Shown one piece after another: positions 13,021 to 20,650 of a stretch of DNA of 53,136 bases (within the stretch, counting starts at the first letter, position 1; each line of letters starts with the position of its first letter). A program made the translations under genes and the position numbers. The notes below the pieces were generated by a model. It did not search any database, was not told where the DNA came from, and was given only the letters and a program-made list of their open reading frames with translations. The stretch comes from a virus: the IMG/VR virus record IMGVR_UViG_3300019776_001111, positions 1 through 53,136 of that record. One strand, written 5' to 3'.

Positions 13021-13797
13021 TTACCAGAGCACGGAAGACCAGAAGACGCGGCCTAAAACCAGAATATTCTGATCCAGCATTTCTTGAACGGTGTATTCCT
13101 CATCGGGATGCTCATCACGATTGAAGCTGCGCATCCTGATGCCACCACCTGGAAGTCGATACAGCGTTTTGACTCTCAATTGGCCGCCATGGTCAATGGC
13201 ATACATCTTCCCATCCGTAATAGACGTGGTTCCTTGGTCCACGCCAACAGTGCAGCCGTTCGGAAGGACCGGCTCCATGCTGTTTCCACTGACTGTGACG
13301 CACACGGCATCAGATGGCTGAACACCTTGACGGCGCATAGTCATCTTCCCGAGGCGTAACTTTTGTTTATGTGATTGTTGAACGGCTGTGCGGCCTTGTC
13401 CTGCTGATAACTCTACTTCCTTGAGGAATGGCACGTAGACCTCGTCTTCATCGAGCGGAGTCTCATCGTCCCATACCTCTATAGGGCCGAGGAACTGCGC
13501 GTTCGACAAATCTCGGCGAGGAGCAATGCCGCCCGTCGTCATCTTCGCGATCTCTTCCGAAAGCCGCTCGCTGAACTCCGATACCTCAATGCCAAGGATT
13601 TTGGCGAAGGCTGCGGCCACAGGAGCGTTAAGCGGATTTATGCCATTCAGGTAGTGACTCACGGAGCTCTGGTTCATATCGAGCGCGTGCGCCAGCTTTT
13701 CTTGGGTCAGGCCCAAGTCCGACTTTCGCGAGTTAAAGATTGCCTTCAACCGAAGGCATTCCTCTTTCTTGTCGGGGGGTAAAGGTTTTTTGCTCAT
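13021..13797 (-). CDS. CI-like LexA/S24 lysogeny repressor
   Basis: A 258-residue prophage repressor. The N-terminal HTH is at about residues 27-52 (LGLTQEKLAHALDMNQSSV), followed by a linker and a LexA-like S24 peptidase dimerisation domain. The self-cleavage site Ala-Gly is at about 132-133 (VELSAGQGR), with catalytic Ser173 in SGNSMEPVLPNG and Lys210 in QLRVKTLY. RecA-stimulated autocleavage after DNA damage would release PL and PR. It is transcribed leftward, divergent from the Cro-like gene, with operators in the intergenic space. The ATG directly abuts a GAAGG sequence, too close for normal initiation, so translation may be weak. Confidence 0.92.
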   Translation of the reverse strand: MSKKPLPPDKKEECLRLKAIFNSRKSDLGLTQEKLAHALDMNQSSVSHYLNGINPLNAPVAAAFAKILGIEVSEFSERLSEEIAKMTTGGIAPRRDLSNAQFLGPIEVWDDETPLDEDEVYVPFLKEVELSAGQGRTAVQQSHKQKLRLGKMTMRRQGVQPSDAVCVTVSGNSMEPVLPNGCTVGVDQGTTSITDGKMYAIDHGGQLRVKTLYRLPGGGIRMRSFNRDEHPDEEYTVQEMLDQNILVLGRVFWSSVLW

Positions 13798-13834
13798 CCT
13801 TCAATGTTATTCCTTCCGGTAATAATGCCACAAA

Positions 13835-13870
13835 TGCCATAGGTATTTACATTCATAAATGCCATAGGTA
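13835..13870. promoter_or_regulatory. Right operators OR (two identical sites)
   Basis: TGCCATAGGTA at 13835-13845 and again at 13860-13870, exactly 25 bases apart, equivalent in reverse complement to the left operators. A weaker third site may lie near 13811-13830. They overlap PR. Confidence 0.8.
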
Positions 13871-13874
13871 ATAT
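13846..13874 (+). promoter_or_regulatory. Rightward early promoter PR
   Basis: -35 TTTACA (13846-13851), 17-base spacer, -10 TAATAT (13869-13874). The -35 follows one operator and the -10 overlaps the second, the mirror image of PL. Confidence 0.8.
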
Positions 13875-13904
13875 CCGAGGCATAAACAACCATGGAGGCA
13901 ACCC

Positions 13905-14111
13905 ATGACCCGCATCCACATCAAGCAATTCGCACTGGAGAAAGGGCAGGCCGAAGCAGCCCGCCTGCTCGGAATAACTCAGGGCGGCCTCAGCAAAGCC
14001 ATCCTCGTAGGCCGCGACATCTTCGTTACTCAACACCCTGACGGCAGTTATACCGCCGAAGAAGTGCGGCCCTTTCCCTCGCAAGCGCCCGCCAAAAAAG
14101 CAGCAGCCTAA
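13905..14111 (+). CDS. Cro-like regulator
   Basis: A 68-residue protein encoded first in the rightward operon, with an HTH of lambda-Cro type: QAEAARLLGITQGGLSKAIL at about 15-34, preceded by TRIHIKQFALEKG and followed by a short beta hairpin (RDIFVTQHPDGSYTAEEV) and an Ala/Lys tail. It would bind the same operators as CI and favour lytic growth. GGAGGCAACCC precedes the ATG. Size and position are those expected for Cro. Confidence 0.85.
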   Translation: MTRIHIKQFALEKGQAEAARLLGITQGGLSKAILVGRDIFVTQHPDGSYTAEEVRPFPSQAPAKKAAA

Positions 14112-14139
14112 CTAATTACCCACTGCAAGGATTCAACCT

Positions 14140-14334
14140 ATGTCCTATGACAACCCCCGTCACACCAAGGACCGAGAAATAAAGTCTCGCTATGACGATG
14201 AGACATACGAGGCGCTGAAAGCGCTCGCCAGGCTCCACAAACTGCAACTCGCCGTGTTCGTACGAATGTGCGTCGAAGAGAAGCTGGAAAGCATCGTTGA
14301 ACGGGATGTTACCTCTCATCGCACATCGGCCTGA
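14140..14334 (+). CDS. Small early protein, possibly DNA-binding, 64 aa
   Basis: Reads MSYDNPRHTKDREIKSRYDD then TYEALKALARLHKLQLAVF, a short strand followed by helices, which fits a ribbon-helix-helix or similar small regulator. The position after cro is that of CII-like or regulatory genes. Ribosome binding site is weak (AAGGATTCAACCT). Function is inferred from fold impression only. Confidence 0.55.
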   Translation: MSYDNPRHTKDREIKSRYDDETYEALKALARLHKLQLAVFVRMCVEEKLESIVERDVTSHRTSA

Positions 14335-14354
14335 AGGCCCTAAAGGAGGCCTTT

Positions 14355-14603
14355 GTGCCTGAAACCACGATATGCCATGGCATTGATGGGGATCTTTACG
14401 AAAAGCTTGAGCGGCTGGCAAAACAGGAAGGAATAACGCCAGAGGAATACGCGGCGGCGCTCGGTAAAGAATCTCTCATTGAAAAGTCCAGGCCAAAAGG
14501 AGCCCGAAAGATTCGGCTTCTTCCAGTAGTGAAACGAGACCCGAACGTGGACTCAAGAGGCCCTCAAAAGGGCAGGCGAGGGACTGATGAAGACCCCAAG
14601 TAA
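14355..14603 (+). CDS. Hypothetical early protein, 82 aa (GTG start)
   Basis: Starts with GTG after AAAGGAGGCCTTT, a very strong ribosome binding site. The N-terminal half has DLYEKLERLAKQEGITPEEY, a helical pattern that resembles Arc/RHH-type small DNA-binding proteins and echoes the preceding gene; the C-terminal half is basic and probably disordered. Function unknown. Confidence 0.6.
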   Translation: MPETTICHGIDGDLYEKLERLAKQEGITPEEYAAALGKESLIEKSRPKGARKIRLLPVVKRDPNVDSRGPQKGRRGTDEDPK

Positions 14604-14630
14604 ACCAACCACCAAATTGCAGGCACAAAA

Positions 14631-14655
14631 AAGCCGGGATTGCGCCCCGGCTTCT
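14631..14655. terminator. Terminator-like hairpin in the right operon
   Basis: AAGCCGGG (14631-14638), seven-base loop, CCCGGCTT (14646-14653), preceded by A6 so that the T-run is on the minus strand; the plus-strand side reads CTTG. It could be a tR1-like terminator or attenuator before the replication genes. Confidence 0.5.
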
Positions 14656-14687
14656 TGCATTGCGTACTGCTTAACGTTCTGGAGCGA

Positions 14688-14885
14688 ATGATGGCCGACC
14701 TACATCACCACGTCAACCCCCCTGCATTCGTATCTCACGCCCTGAGCTTTCACCAGGCAGCAGCCATGTATGCAGCAAACATGATCCGCTTCCAATACAC
14801 CAAAGAATCCAAAGCCAAATGCCGTCGTGAATGCCTGGAGCATCTGAAGGCTTCCCTTGCCCATAAAAAAGAGGGCTCGGCATGA
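14688..14885 (+). CDS. Hypothetical early protein, 65 aa
   Basis: Reads MMADLHHHVNPPAFVSHALS; the second half is a basic helix (KESKAKCRRECLEHLKASLA). GGAGCGA precedes the ATG at 14688. It overlaps the O-like replication gene by four bases. Possibly a replication accessory protein by position; no family recognised. Confidence 0.55.
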   Translation: MMADLHHHVNPPAFVSHALSFHQAAAMYAANMIRFQYTKESKAKCRRECLEHLKASLAHKKEGSA

Positions 14886-15679
14886 GCAACGTCTTTCAAC
14901 TCAATGCAAGAAGTCCCGGGGGATTTACCCGGATGGACAACGACCTATATGAGGCCCTAATACGGGCAGACCTGTCCGGGCGTGAACTTCGTGTCGCCCT
15001 GGCAATACACCGGCAGACAGCCGGCTACAACCTCGACACTGCCCGCATCGCCGCCTCCTACATCGCTGAGATGGCGAACATCCACAGGGAAGATGTTTCC
15101 CGCATCATCGGGGAACTACTGAGGCAGCGAGTGATTTATCGCGATGGCGGAAGCAAGGCGCCGATCGGTATTTCGCCTGTTAACGAATGGCGAATCGATG
15201 CGAAAAACGTGCGCAAAACCACCGCCAAAAAAGAGCCACAGTGTGGCGTTTCCACCACATCCTTAGTGGCGTTTCCACCACACAATAAAGACACAAATAC
15301 AACTACTACCTCTGACGAGGTAGTCGTCGACGCCGAGCGTCAACCGGAAGCCGATCCGGAAAAAGTCTCACGGCCCAAAGCGGATGCTTGCCCGCACCGG
15401 GCCATTGTCGACCTGTATCACGAAATTCTCCCCGAACTGCCAGCCGTAACCCTGATCAACAAAACCCGTCAGCAGCACCTGCAGGGTCGGTGGCGCGAAC
15501 ACGAAGCCCACCGTGACCTGGGGTTCTGGCGCGAATACTTCGAGTCGGTGAAGTCCTCGAACTTCCTGATGGGCAAGGTCGAGGGCCGATTCGGCACCAA
15601 GCCCTTCCGTGCCTCGTTCGACTGGCTGATCGCCCCACGCAACTTCGTGAAGGTTGTGGAGGGTAATTACAATGCGTGA
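14882..15679 (+). CDS. Lambda O-like replication initiator
   Basis: A 265-residue initiator with the phage replication protein O N-terminal winged-helix domain at about residues 12-110: FTRMDNDLYEALIRADLSGR, then ALAIHRQTAGYN and EMANIHREDVSRIIGELLRQ. A low-complexity linker with Thr-rich run follows (about 130-165), then a C-terminal domain that probably contacts the DnaB-type helicase encoded next. Two 17-bp iterons and an AT-rich stretch lie inside the gene at 15243-15310, as in lambda, so the origin is probably inside its own initiator gene. It overlaps the helicase start by eight bases. Confidence 0.85.
   Translation: MSNVFQLNARSPGGFTRMDNDLYEALIRADLSGRELRVALAIHRQTAGYNLDTARIAASYIAEMANIHREDVSRIIGELLRQRVIYRDGGSKAPIGISPVNEWRIDAKNVRKTTAKKEPQCGVSTTSLVAFPPHNKDTNTTTTSDEVVVDAERQPEADPEKVSRPKADACPHRAIVDLYHEILPELPAVTLINKTRQQHLQGRWREHEAHRDLGFWREYFESVKSSNFLMGKVEGRFGTKPFRASFDWLIAPRNFVKVVEGNYNA
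15243..15310. other. Probable replication origin (iterons plus AT-rich region)
   Basis: Two identical 17-bp copies of GTGGCGTTTCCACCACA at 15243-15259 and 15266-15282, each containing the dyad GTGG-N5-CCAC, 23 bases apart. They are read in different frames by the O gene, so the repeat is kept at DNA level. An A/T/C-rich run (about 15283-15310) follows, as in lambda ori. Confidence 0.75.
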
Positions 15680-17051
15680 TCCCTACAGCATCGAGGCCGA
15701 GCACGGCCTGCTGGGCGCCATGATGCAGCGTCCAGAGTTGATTGACACCTTGAGCGATGACCTGTCGGCAGAGTCGTTCTACTTCCCGGAGAACGCCGAG
15801 GTTTACCGAGGGATCATGGCCGTGCGGTCTGCTGGTCAGTCGGTGGATTTTCTTACCGTTGCCGAGCACATCGGCGTCATGCCTAACGGCGACCGAGCCA
15901 TTGGTTATTGCGGTGAGATCGTCAACAACACCCCGAGCGTAGCCAGCGCTTCGACCTATGCCTCAATTGTCCGTGAACGCGCTATCGACAGGGCGCTGTA
16001 CGACTTGGGCAGCCAGGCCATGGATATCTCTCAGGGAGACGAGGATACCCAGACCAAGATTGCCGCCATTCAGGCGGCAGCCATGGCAATAGACAGTGGC
16101 TCAGGCGCCGATGAAGTTGTGAAGGCCTCAGACGTGCTGATCGACCAGCTTGAGGTTTGGCAGGAGCGGCATGATCGCCACGAAAGCGGTCAAACGCTGA
16201 TCGGCCTTTCAACTGGCCTGGACGACCTGGACGAGAAGCTGGGCGGCCTGCAGCCGGAACAACTGATCATCGTCGCCGGGCGTCCCGCTATGGGGAAAAC
16301 AACCCTTGCCATGGGGTTTGTGATCGATGCCGCAGTTCGGCAGGGCAAGTCCGGCCTGGTGGTGAGCCTGGAAATGAGCAAAGGCCAGCTCCTGGATCGC
16401 GCTGTCGCCTCAGAAGGAAGAATCCCGCTCAACCTGATCAAGAACGGCACCGCCTGCCAAAGTCATGGCGAGCACCTTGGCGTGGCGGTGGCGAAGATCA
16501 ATAAGGCCAAGCTGTTCATCGCCGACCGCGCTGGCGCCACAGTTGGCCGAATCCGCTCACTGGCTCGCCGCCACAAGATGCGCTATGGCCTGGACATCCT
16601 GATGGTCGACTACCTCCAGCTGATGGAAGGCGAGGGCGGAAACAGGACAGAGGAAGTCAGCAGCATCAGCCGCGGCTGCAAGCTGTTAGCCCGCGAATTG
16701 GGAATCCCTGTCGTTCTGCTCAGCCAATTGTCGCGCAAGTGCGAAGAGCGTCCGAACAAGCGCCCTGTTCCTTCCGATCTGCGCGAGTCCGGTGCCATCG
16801 AGCAGGACGCTGACGTGATTCTCTTCGTGTACCGAGACGAGGTTTACCACGAGAACAGCGAATACAAGGGCATAGCCGAAATCATCATCGGCAAGGGCCG
16901 TGACGTTGAGACCGGAACCGTCCGCGCTGCATTCCTGGGTCAGTACAACCGTTTTGAAAATCTTGCCGCCGGCTGGAAAGCCGAGCCAGTAGAGGCCACG
17001 TCAAAGGTGACGCCTCTCTCCAGCCGCTACGCCAAAAAGGAGCATTTCTAA
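15672..17051 (+). CDS. dnaB: DnaB-type replicative helicase
   Basis: A 459-residue RecA-fold helicase that would unwind DNA ahead of the replisome. It has the N-terminal DnaB domain (YSIEAEHGLLGAMMQRPELI), Walker A GRPAMGKTTLA at about 203-213, Walker B region LDILMVDYLQLMEG, and C-terminal LSQLSRKCEERPNKRP plus DLRESGAIEQDADVILFVYR. The usual length of the family. I chose ATG 15672, which starts at the conserved RDPYSIEAEH and overlaps the end of the O-like gene; a longer frame to 15654 is unlikely. The phage therefore brings its own helicase instead of a lambda P-type loader. Confidence 0.95.
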   Translation: MRDPYSIEAEHGLLGAMMQRPELIDTLSDDLSAESFYFPENAEVYRGIMAVRSAGQSVDFLTVAEHIGVMPNGDRAIGYCGEIVNNTPSVASASTYASIVRERAIDRALYDLGSQAMDISQGDEDTQTKIAAIQAAAMAIDSGSGADEVVKASDVLIDQLEVWQERHDRHESGQTLIGLSTGLDDLDEKLGGLQPEQLIIVAGRPAMGKTTLAMGFVIDAAVRQGKSGLVVSLEMSKGQLLDRAVASEGRIPLNLIKNGTACQSHGEHLGVAVAKINKAKLFIADRAGATVGRIRSLARRHKMRYGLDILMVDYLQLMEGEGGNRTEEVSSISRGCKLLARELGIPVVLLSQLSRKCEERPNKRPVPSDLRESGAIEQDADVILFVYRDEVYHENSEYKGIAEIIIGKGRDVETGTVRAAFLGQYNRFENLAAGWKAEPVEATSKVTPLSSRYAKKEHF

Positions 17052-17269
17052 TGGCTGACATCTGCGACGTAGCCGACGAGGCAATCGAAGAGTCCCTGAA
17101 TCGGTCCATCGCCCAGATTCCCCGTTACACCGGCATCAGCGCCACTGAGTGCGAAGAGTGTGGCGAGGACATTCCGGAGCTGCGCCGGGCGGCTGTTCCG
17201 GGGGTGAAGCTGTGCACTCCCTGCGCTGAGCGGGAAGCGCTGGTGAAGGGAGGTGTTCGCCGTGGCTGA
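17051..17269 (+). CDS. TraR/DksA-family zinc-finger protein
   Basis: A 72-residue protein with the C4 zinc finger ECEECGEDIPELRRAA...KLCTPCAE near the C-terminus and a short N-terminal coiled-coil segment beginning DVADEAIEESL. Truncated TraR-like members mimic DksA plus ppGpp at the RNA polymerase secondary channel, repressing ribosomal promoters and activating others. The ATG overlaps the helicase stop. In phages such genes are common in this position. Confidence 0.85.
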   Translation: MADICDVADEAIEESLNRSIAQIPRYTGISATECEECGEDIPELRRAAVPGVKLCTPCAEREALVKGGVRRG

Positions 17270-17741
17270 TTATTCCGATCTGAAGAAGCTTGCCGAGGAA
17301 GTGAACGAAGCATTCCCGAACAAGGAAGGCCTATGGAGCATGGTCTGCACGCCAACTGTCGGCCTTGAACTGATCGCGGAGATTGATCGCCTGCGCGACT
17401 CGCATCAGCAGGTTTGCGAGAACTACAACAAGGTCAGCTATGCGTCTGAGGAAAGAGGAAAGCAGATCGACCAGCTCAAGGCCGAGAACGAAGCGCTGCG
17501 CCGAGGCATGAAAGGCGATTACGACCTCGATGCATGGCTGGACTGGGCAAAAGAAGCTGAGGCGCTGCGCAAGGACGCCGAGCGTCTGCGCTGGTTGCGC
17601 CAATACGAGTTTGATGTTGGCAGCTACCACGGCACGCATGAGCACAACGCCATCGCATGGTTCGAGAACATCTCGGATGAAGACATCGATTCGATGATCG
17701 CCGATGAAGCGCAGTTCGCGAAGGAGTCCGGCCATGACTGA
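17262..17741 (+). CDS. Hypothetical coiled-coil phage protein
   Basis: A 159-residue protein with a coiled coil at about residues 40-85 (EIDRLRDSHQQVCENYNKVS, then SEERGKQIDQLKAENEALRR), a second charged helix, and an aromatic C-terminal region with DAERLRWLRQYEFDVGSYHG. This resembles small phage proteins often annotated as Ead/Ea22-like, but the match is weak. I start at GTG 17262 since GGAGG stands eight bases before. Overlaps both neighbours. Confidence 0.65.
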   Translation: MADYSDLKKLAEEVNEAFPNKEGLWSMVCTPTVGLELIAEIDRLRDSHQQVCENYNKVSYASEERGKQIDQLKAENEALRRGMKGDYDLDAWLDWAKEAEALRKDAERLRWLRQYEFDVGSYHGTHEHNAIAWFENISDEDIDSMIADEAQFAKESGHD

Positions 17742-18195
17742 CAAAATCAGCGTGAACAGCTCCAGCAAGCTCACCGAAGCCATCGGCATGCTCACCGCCA
17801 TGTTCCGCGAGAAGAAGTTCGTTGTGGTGTCGCTGCGCCCGGGCAAGGACCGCACCCTCGACCAGAACGCCCTGTGGTTCGCGTTCTACAAGCGCATTGC
17901 CGAGATGACGCAGATCGGTGATGCCTCGGACGCGCGCAAGCACTGCAAGCTCCACTTCGGCGTGCAGATCCTGCTGAACGATGACCCTGAGTTCCAGGAA
18001 GCCTGGTATCGGGTGATGCGCCATCTGCCTTACGAAGAGAAGCTGGCCATGATGGGCGACTGCAAGCTGTTCGGGCCTGACGGTTTCCCGGTGACCAGTC
18101 TGTTCAACCGCGCCCAGGGTTGTAAGTACACCGACATGATCGCCGCTGACTTTTCTCAGAAGGGCGTCGTATTCGAGGACCTGCTCAATGCATGA
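17734..18195 (+). CDS. NinB-like recombination protein (tentative)
   Basis: A 153-residue protein with the pattern RTLDQNALWFAFYKRIAEMT, then ARKHCKLHFGVQILLNDD and a C-terminal EKLAMMGDCKLFGPDG. The tentative identification with the lambda NinB/Orf recombination mediator family rests on size, the LDQNALWFA block (compare R-P-Q-N-R-L-L-W in NinB) and position upstream of NinG. GGAGTCCGGCC precedes ATG 17734. It overlaps the preceding stop and is overlapped by the HNH gene. Confidence 0.6.
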   Translation: MTDKISVNSSSKLTEAIGMLTAMFREKKFVVVSLRPGKDRTLDQNALWFAFYKRIAEMTQIGDASDARKHCKLHFGVQILLNDDPEFQEAWYRVMRHLPYEEKLAMMGDCKLFGPDGFPVTSLFNRAQGCKYTDMIAADFSQKGVVFEDLLNA

Positions 18196-18730
18196 AGAAC
18201 TAAGTTTTGAAGTAGCAAAACAGATTCTCCGTGCAGACATTGAGTCTGGAGAGCTGTTTTGGCTCAGTCGAGATAGATCATTTTTTACCAATGACCTTTC
18301 ATTCAGAACTTGGAACATAAGGTTCGCTGGTAAGCGTGCGGACAAGCTGTCCTTGAGCGGATACATGAAGATAAAGATCTTCGGTAAGAGCATGTTTGCT
18401 CATCGCGTTCTCTGGCTGCTGCGTTATGGCAAGTGGCCTGAGATGCAACTTGACCACATCAATGGCGTAAGAAGCGATAACCGCCGGACGAACATTCGGG
18501 AGGCTTCCAACCAAGAAAACAGCAAAAACCGAAAACTTCGGTCGGATAACGGAAGCGGGCTTGCTGGGGTTCGAATCCATAAGCGCCTATGCAAGTGGGA
18601 GGCTGATATTTCGATTGGCGGGAAGCAGGAAGTCCTTGGCTATTTCGAGGATCTGTTCTCAGCTGCATGCGCTAGGAAATCAGCAGAGATTCAGCACTCT
18701 TATCACGAAAACCACGGGAGGCTGGCATGA
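18188..18730 (+). CDS. HNH endonuclease with AP2-like DNA-binding domain
   Basis: A 180-residue free-standing homing-type endonuclease. The HNH core is visible as MFAHRVLWLLRYGKWPE, QLDHINGVRSDNRRTNIREA and SNQENSKNRK (about 76-120), followed by an AP2-type DNA-binding segment (GLAGVRIHKRLCKWEADISI, about 128-150). Base composition is more AT-rich than the flanking genes, suggesting recent arrival. It is inserted between the NinB-like and NinG genes with overlaps at both ends, so it is fully embedded in the operon. Confidence 0.85.
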   Translation: MHEELSFEVAKQILRADIESGELFWLSRDRSFFTNDLSFRTWNIRFAGKRADKLSLSGYMKIKIFGKSMFAHRVLWLLRYGKWPEMQLDHINGVRSDNRRTNIREASNQENSKNRKLRSDNGSGLAGVRIHKRLCKWEADISIGGKQEVLGYFEDLFSAACARKSAEIQHSYHENHGRLA

Positions 18731-19308
18731 GCCTGCCAGCCAAACAACCCCGCCCGAAGAAATGCCGTGTCGAAACGTGCATGGCCTCATTCGTCCCGTC
18801 GCGCCTTGGCCAAGCAGTGTGCAGTCCGGCCTGCGCGATCCTCGATGCGCCAAAGAACCAGGATAAGGCGCGCAAGGCTCTTGCCGATGTAGGGCGCAAG
18901 GAGCTGCAGGCGGCCAAGGAGCGCATCAAGTCGAAGGGTCAGTACATGCGTGAGGCCCAGACCGCATTCAATGCCTGGGTGCGCGAGCGTGACGCCAAGC
19001 TGCCATGCATCAGCTGCGGCCGGCACCACCAGGGCAAGTACGACGCCGGGCATTACCGCACCGTCGGGAGCAACCCCGCGCTGCGTTTCGAACCGCTGAA
19101 CTGCCACCGCCAATGCTCGCCCTGCAACACGCACAAGTCCGGCGACATCGTGAATTACCGCATCGAGCTGGTGAAGCGGATCGGCGCGGAGAAGGTTGAA
19201 TGGTTGGAAGGACCTCATGAGGCCAAGCGCTACACCATCGAAGACCTGAAGGCCATCACCGCCGAATACCGCGCCAAGACCCGTGAAATCAAGAGGAAAT
19301 CCGCATGA
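18727..19308 (+). CDS. ninG: NinG/Rap Holliday-junction resolvase
   Basis: A 193-residue protein of the bacteriophage NinG (Rap) family, a branched-DNA structure-specific endonuclease that supports phage recombination. It has an N-terminal zinc-binding segment with KKCRVETCMASF and VCSPACAI, a long basic helix (RKELQAAKERIKSKGQYMRE), and the CISCGRHH...GHYRTVGSNPALRF...NCHRQCSPCNTHKSGD core with paired Cys/His typical of the family. The ATG overlaps the HNH gene stop. Confidence 0.92.
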   Translation: MSLPAKQPRPKKCRVETCMASFVPSRLGQAVCSPACAILDAPKNQDKARKALADVGRKELQAAKERIKSKGQYMREAQTAFNAWVRERDAKLPCISCGRHHQGKYDAGHYRTVGSNPALRFEPLNCHRQCSPCNTHKSGDIVNYRIELVKRIGAEKVEWLEGPHEAKRYTIEDLKAITAEYRAKTREIKRKSA

Positions 19309-19433
19309 ACATCCCAAGCGAAATCCTGCTGAACCTGTGGATTACCTTCATGTGGGTTCTTGGCTGCGGATTGGCCGCCGCGATCCGCCACTTACTGCGC
19401 CGGGACCGGATTGCGCGGGGTGTGCGCCCATGA
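19305..19433 (+). CDS. Small membrane protein, 42 aa
   Basis: One hydrophobic helix (EILLNLWITFMWVLGCGLAA) followed by an Arg/His-rich tail (IRHLLRRDRIARGVRP), so N-terminus out and tail in the cytoplasm is likely. Overlaps NinG at its start and the next gene by ATGA at its end. Function unknown. Confidence 0.6.
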   Translation: MNIPSEILLNLWITFMWVLGCGLAAAIRHLLRRDRIARGVRP

Positions 19434-19681
19434 ACTGGCTCGCTATCACCTTCGGCGTCTGCGCCCTGATCTGCGTCGTCTGGTTCTTCCTGGAAGGCCA
19501 CTTCGTCACTTGGTGGCGGATTCGCAAGGAGGCAGAAGAGGAATGCGTGAACTTCGACCTCGATCGGATGAAGGAGGCCCTGAAAGGTCCTTTCATCACT
19601 TTGCCTCATGACGTTGATGAGGATGGGTTCCACCGTTGGATGGCGGAGCAGGCAAAAACCATTCGGGAGCGTCGGCCATGA
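19430..19681 (+). CDS. Membrane-anchored small protein, 83 aa
   Basis: Starts MNWLAITFGVCALICVVWFF, one membrane segment, then an acidic and helical cytoplasmic part (RIRKEAEEECVNFDLDRMKE). ATGA overlaps at both ends. It forms a pair with the preceding 42-aa membrane protein. No family recognised. Confidence 0.6.
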   Translation: MNWLAITFGVCALICVVWFFLEGHFVTWWRIRKEAEEECVNFDLDRMKEALKGPFITLPHDVDEDGFHRWMAEQAKTIRERRP

Positions 19682-19875
19682 ACTGGAAAGCCATCAGCAA
19701 GCACTGCATGTCATCCGAGGAAGGCTACCTGCTCAGCAAGTACAAGCTGGAATTCGGTGCGGCCTACGTCGCCCGGACGCCGGCGGGGAAGATCCTGCAC
19801 TCGGGCAAGGATCTGGAAAAGGCCAAGGCCGCATGCAACGACCATTTTGAATCGACCCAAGGGAAAGCAGCATGA
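19678..19875 (+). CDS. Hypothetical protein, 65 aa
   Basis: Reads MNWKAISKHCMSSEEGYLLS and continues with a strand-helix pattern (FGAAYVARTPAGKILHSGKD, then a helix with LEKAKAACNDHFE). Embedded in the overlapping gene series. Small single-domain protein of unknown function. Confidence 0.6.
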   Translation: MNWKAISKHCMSSEEGYLLSKYKLEFGAAYVARTPAGKILHSGKDLEKAKAACNDHFESTQGKAA

Positions 19876-20219
19876 GCCAGCCAAAGCAAGGCGTCACATT
19901 GCGGCATGAGCGCGCGAACCGTGTCTATGTCGCCGGCCCAATGACCGGAATCGTGGATTTCAACTTCCCGGCGTTCAACCAGGCGGCCGAGATGCTGCGC
20001 TCGAAGGGCTACATCGTCGAGAACCCTGCCGACCACGGTCTAGTTGAAGGCGCGGAATGGGCTGACTACTTGGCCTACGACCTGACTCGCATCGGCTTGT
20101 GCGGTTCGATCTACCTCCTGCCTGGCTGGGAGCAGTCCAAGGGCGCGCAACTCGAAGTCATGATTGCTCAGCGCTTGGGTATGGGTGTCATTTACGCAGA
20201 TGAAGAGGTGGCAGCATGA
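19872..20219 (+). CDS. DUF4406 protein (nucleoside deoxyribosyltransferase-like)
   Basis: A 115-residue protein of the DUF4406 family, related in fold to nucleoside 2-deoxyribosyltransferases. The signature YVAGPMTGIVDFNFPAFNQA is at about 19-38, with LRSKGYIVENPADHG and a central IYLLPGWEQSKGAQLEVMIA (catalytic-type Glu in the QLEV segment). Length normal for the family. Catalysis in phages is unproven; a role in nucleotide metabolism or base modification is likely, given the DUF5664 gene directly downstream with a four-base overlap. Confidence 0.85.
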   Translation: MSQPKQGVTLRHERANRVYVAGPMTGIVDFNFPAFNQAAEMLRSKGYIVENPADHGLVEGAEWADYLAYDLTRIGLCGSIYLLPGWEQSKGAQLEVMIAQRLGMGVIYADEEVAA

Positions 20220-20650
20220 GCGAGATCAAACCGTCCAATCCAAAGGATCTGATCGGAAGTGGAAAGCTGCCTCTGCACCTGTGGCCAGTCACCGCCAGCG
20301 CACTGGGAAGCTTGGGCCTGCTCGATGGGATGCTGAAGTACGGCAGGTCGAACTTCCGCGCCGTCGGCGTCCGCGCATCAATCTACTTCGATGCCGCCAA
20401 TAGGCACCTGAACGCGTGGTTTGAAGGGGAAGAGGCTGATCCGGATAGCGGGTTGCCACACCTGGCCCATGCACTGGCCTGTCTGGCGATCATTGTCGAC
20501 GCTCAGGCGGCCGGCAAGCTCAACGACGACCGCATGCATCCCGGCGGTTACCGTGCGCTGATCAACAGCCTGACGCCTCACGTGGCACGCCTCAAGGAGG
20601 CTCACGCGGACAAGAGCCCACAGCACTACACCATCGAAGGGGCTCAGTAA
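20216..20650 (+). CDS. DUF5664 dATP/dGTP diphosphohydrolase-like protein
   Basis: A 144-residue protein matching the DUF5664 / dATP-dGTP diphosphohydrolase N-terminal family: NPKDLIGSGKLPLHLWPVTA at about 8-27, then GMLKYGRSNFRAVGVRAS, FDAANRHLNAWFEGEEADPD and SGLPHLAHALACLAIIVDA, containing the His and Asp/Glu residues expected to bind metal. The family includes MazZ-type enzymes of phages that use 2-aminoadenine, but no PurZ-like gene is present here, so altered bases are not implied. Overlaps both neighbours. Confidence 0.8.
   Translation: MSEIKPSNPKDLIGSGKLPLHLWPVTASALGSLGLLDGMLKYGRSNFRAVGVRASIYFDAANRHLNAWFEGEEADPDSGLPHLAHALACLAIIVDAQAAGKLNDDRMHPGGYRALINSLTPHVARLKEAHADKSPQHYTIEGAQ

Noticed and set aside
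20216-20650. Evidence for a 2-aminoadenine (Z) genome
   Set aside because: The DUF5664 protein is related to MazZ, but there is no PurZ-like synthetase in the window, so base substitution is not supported.
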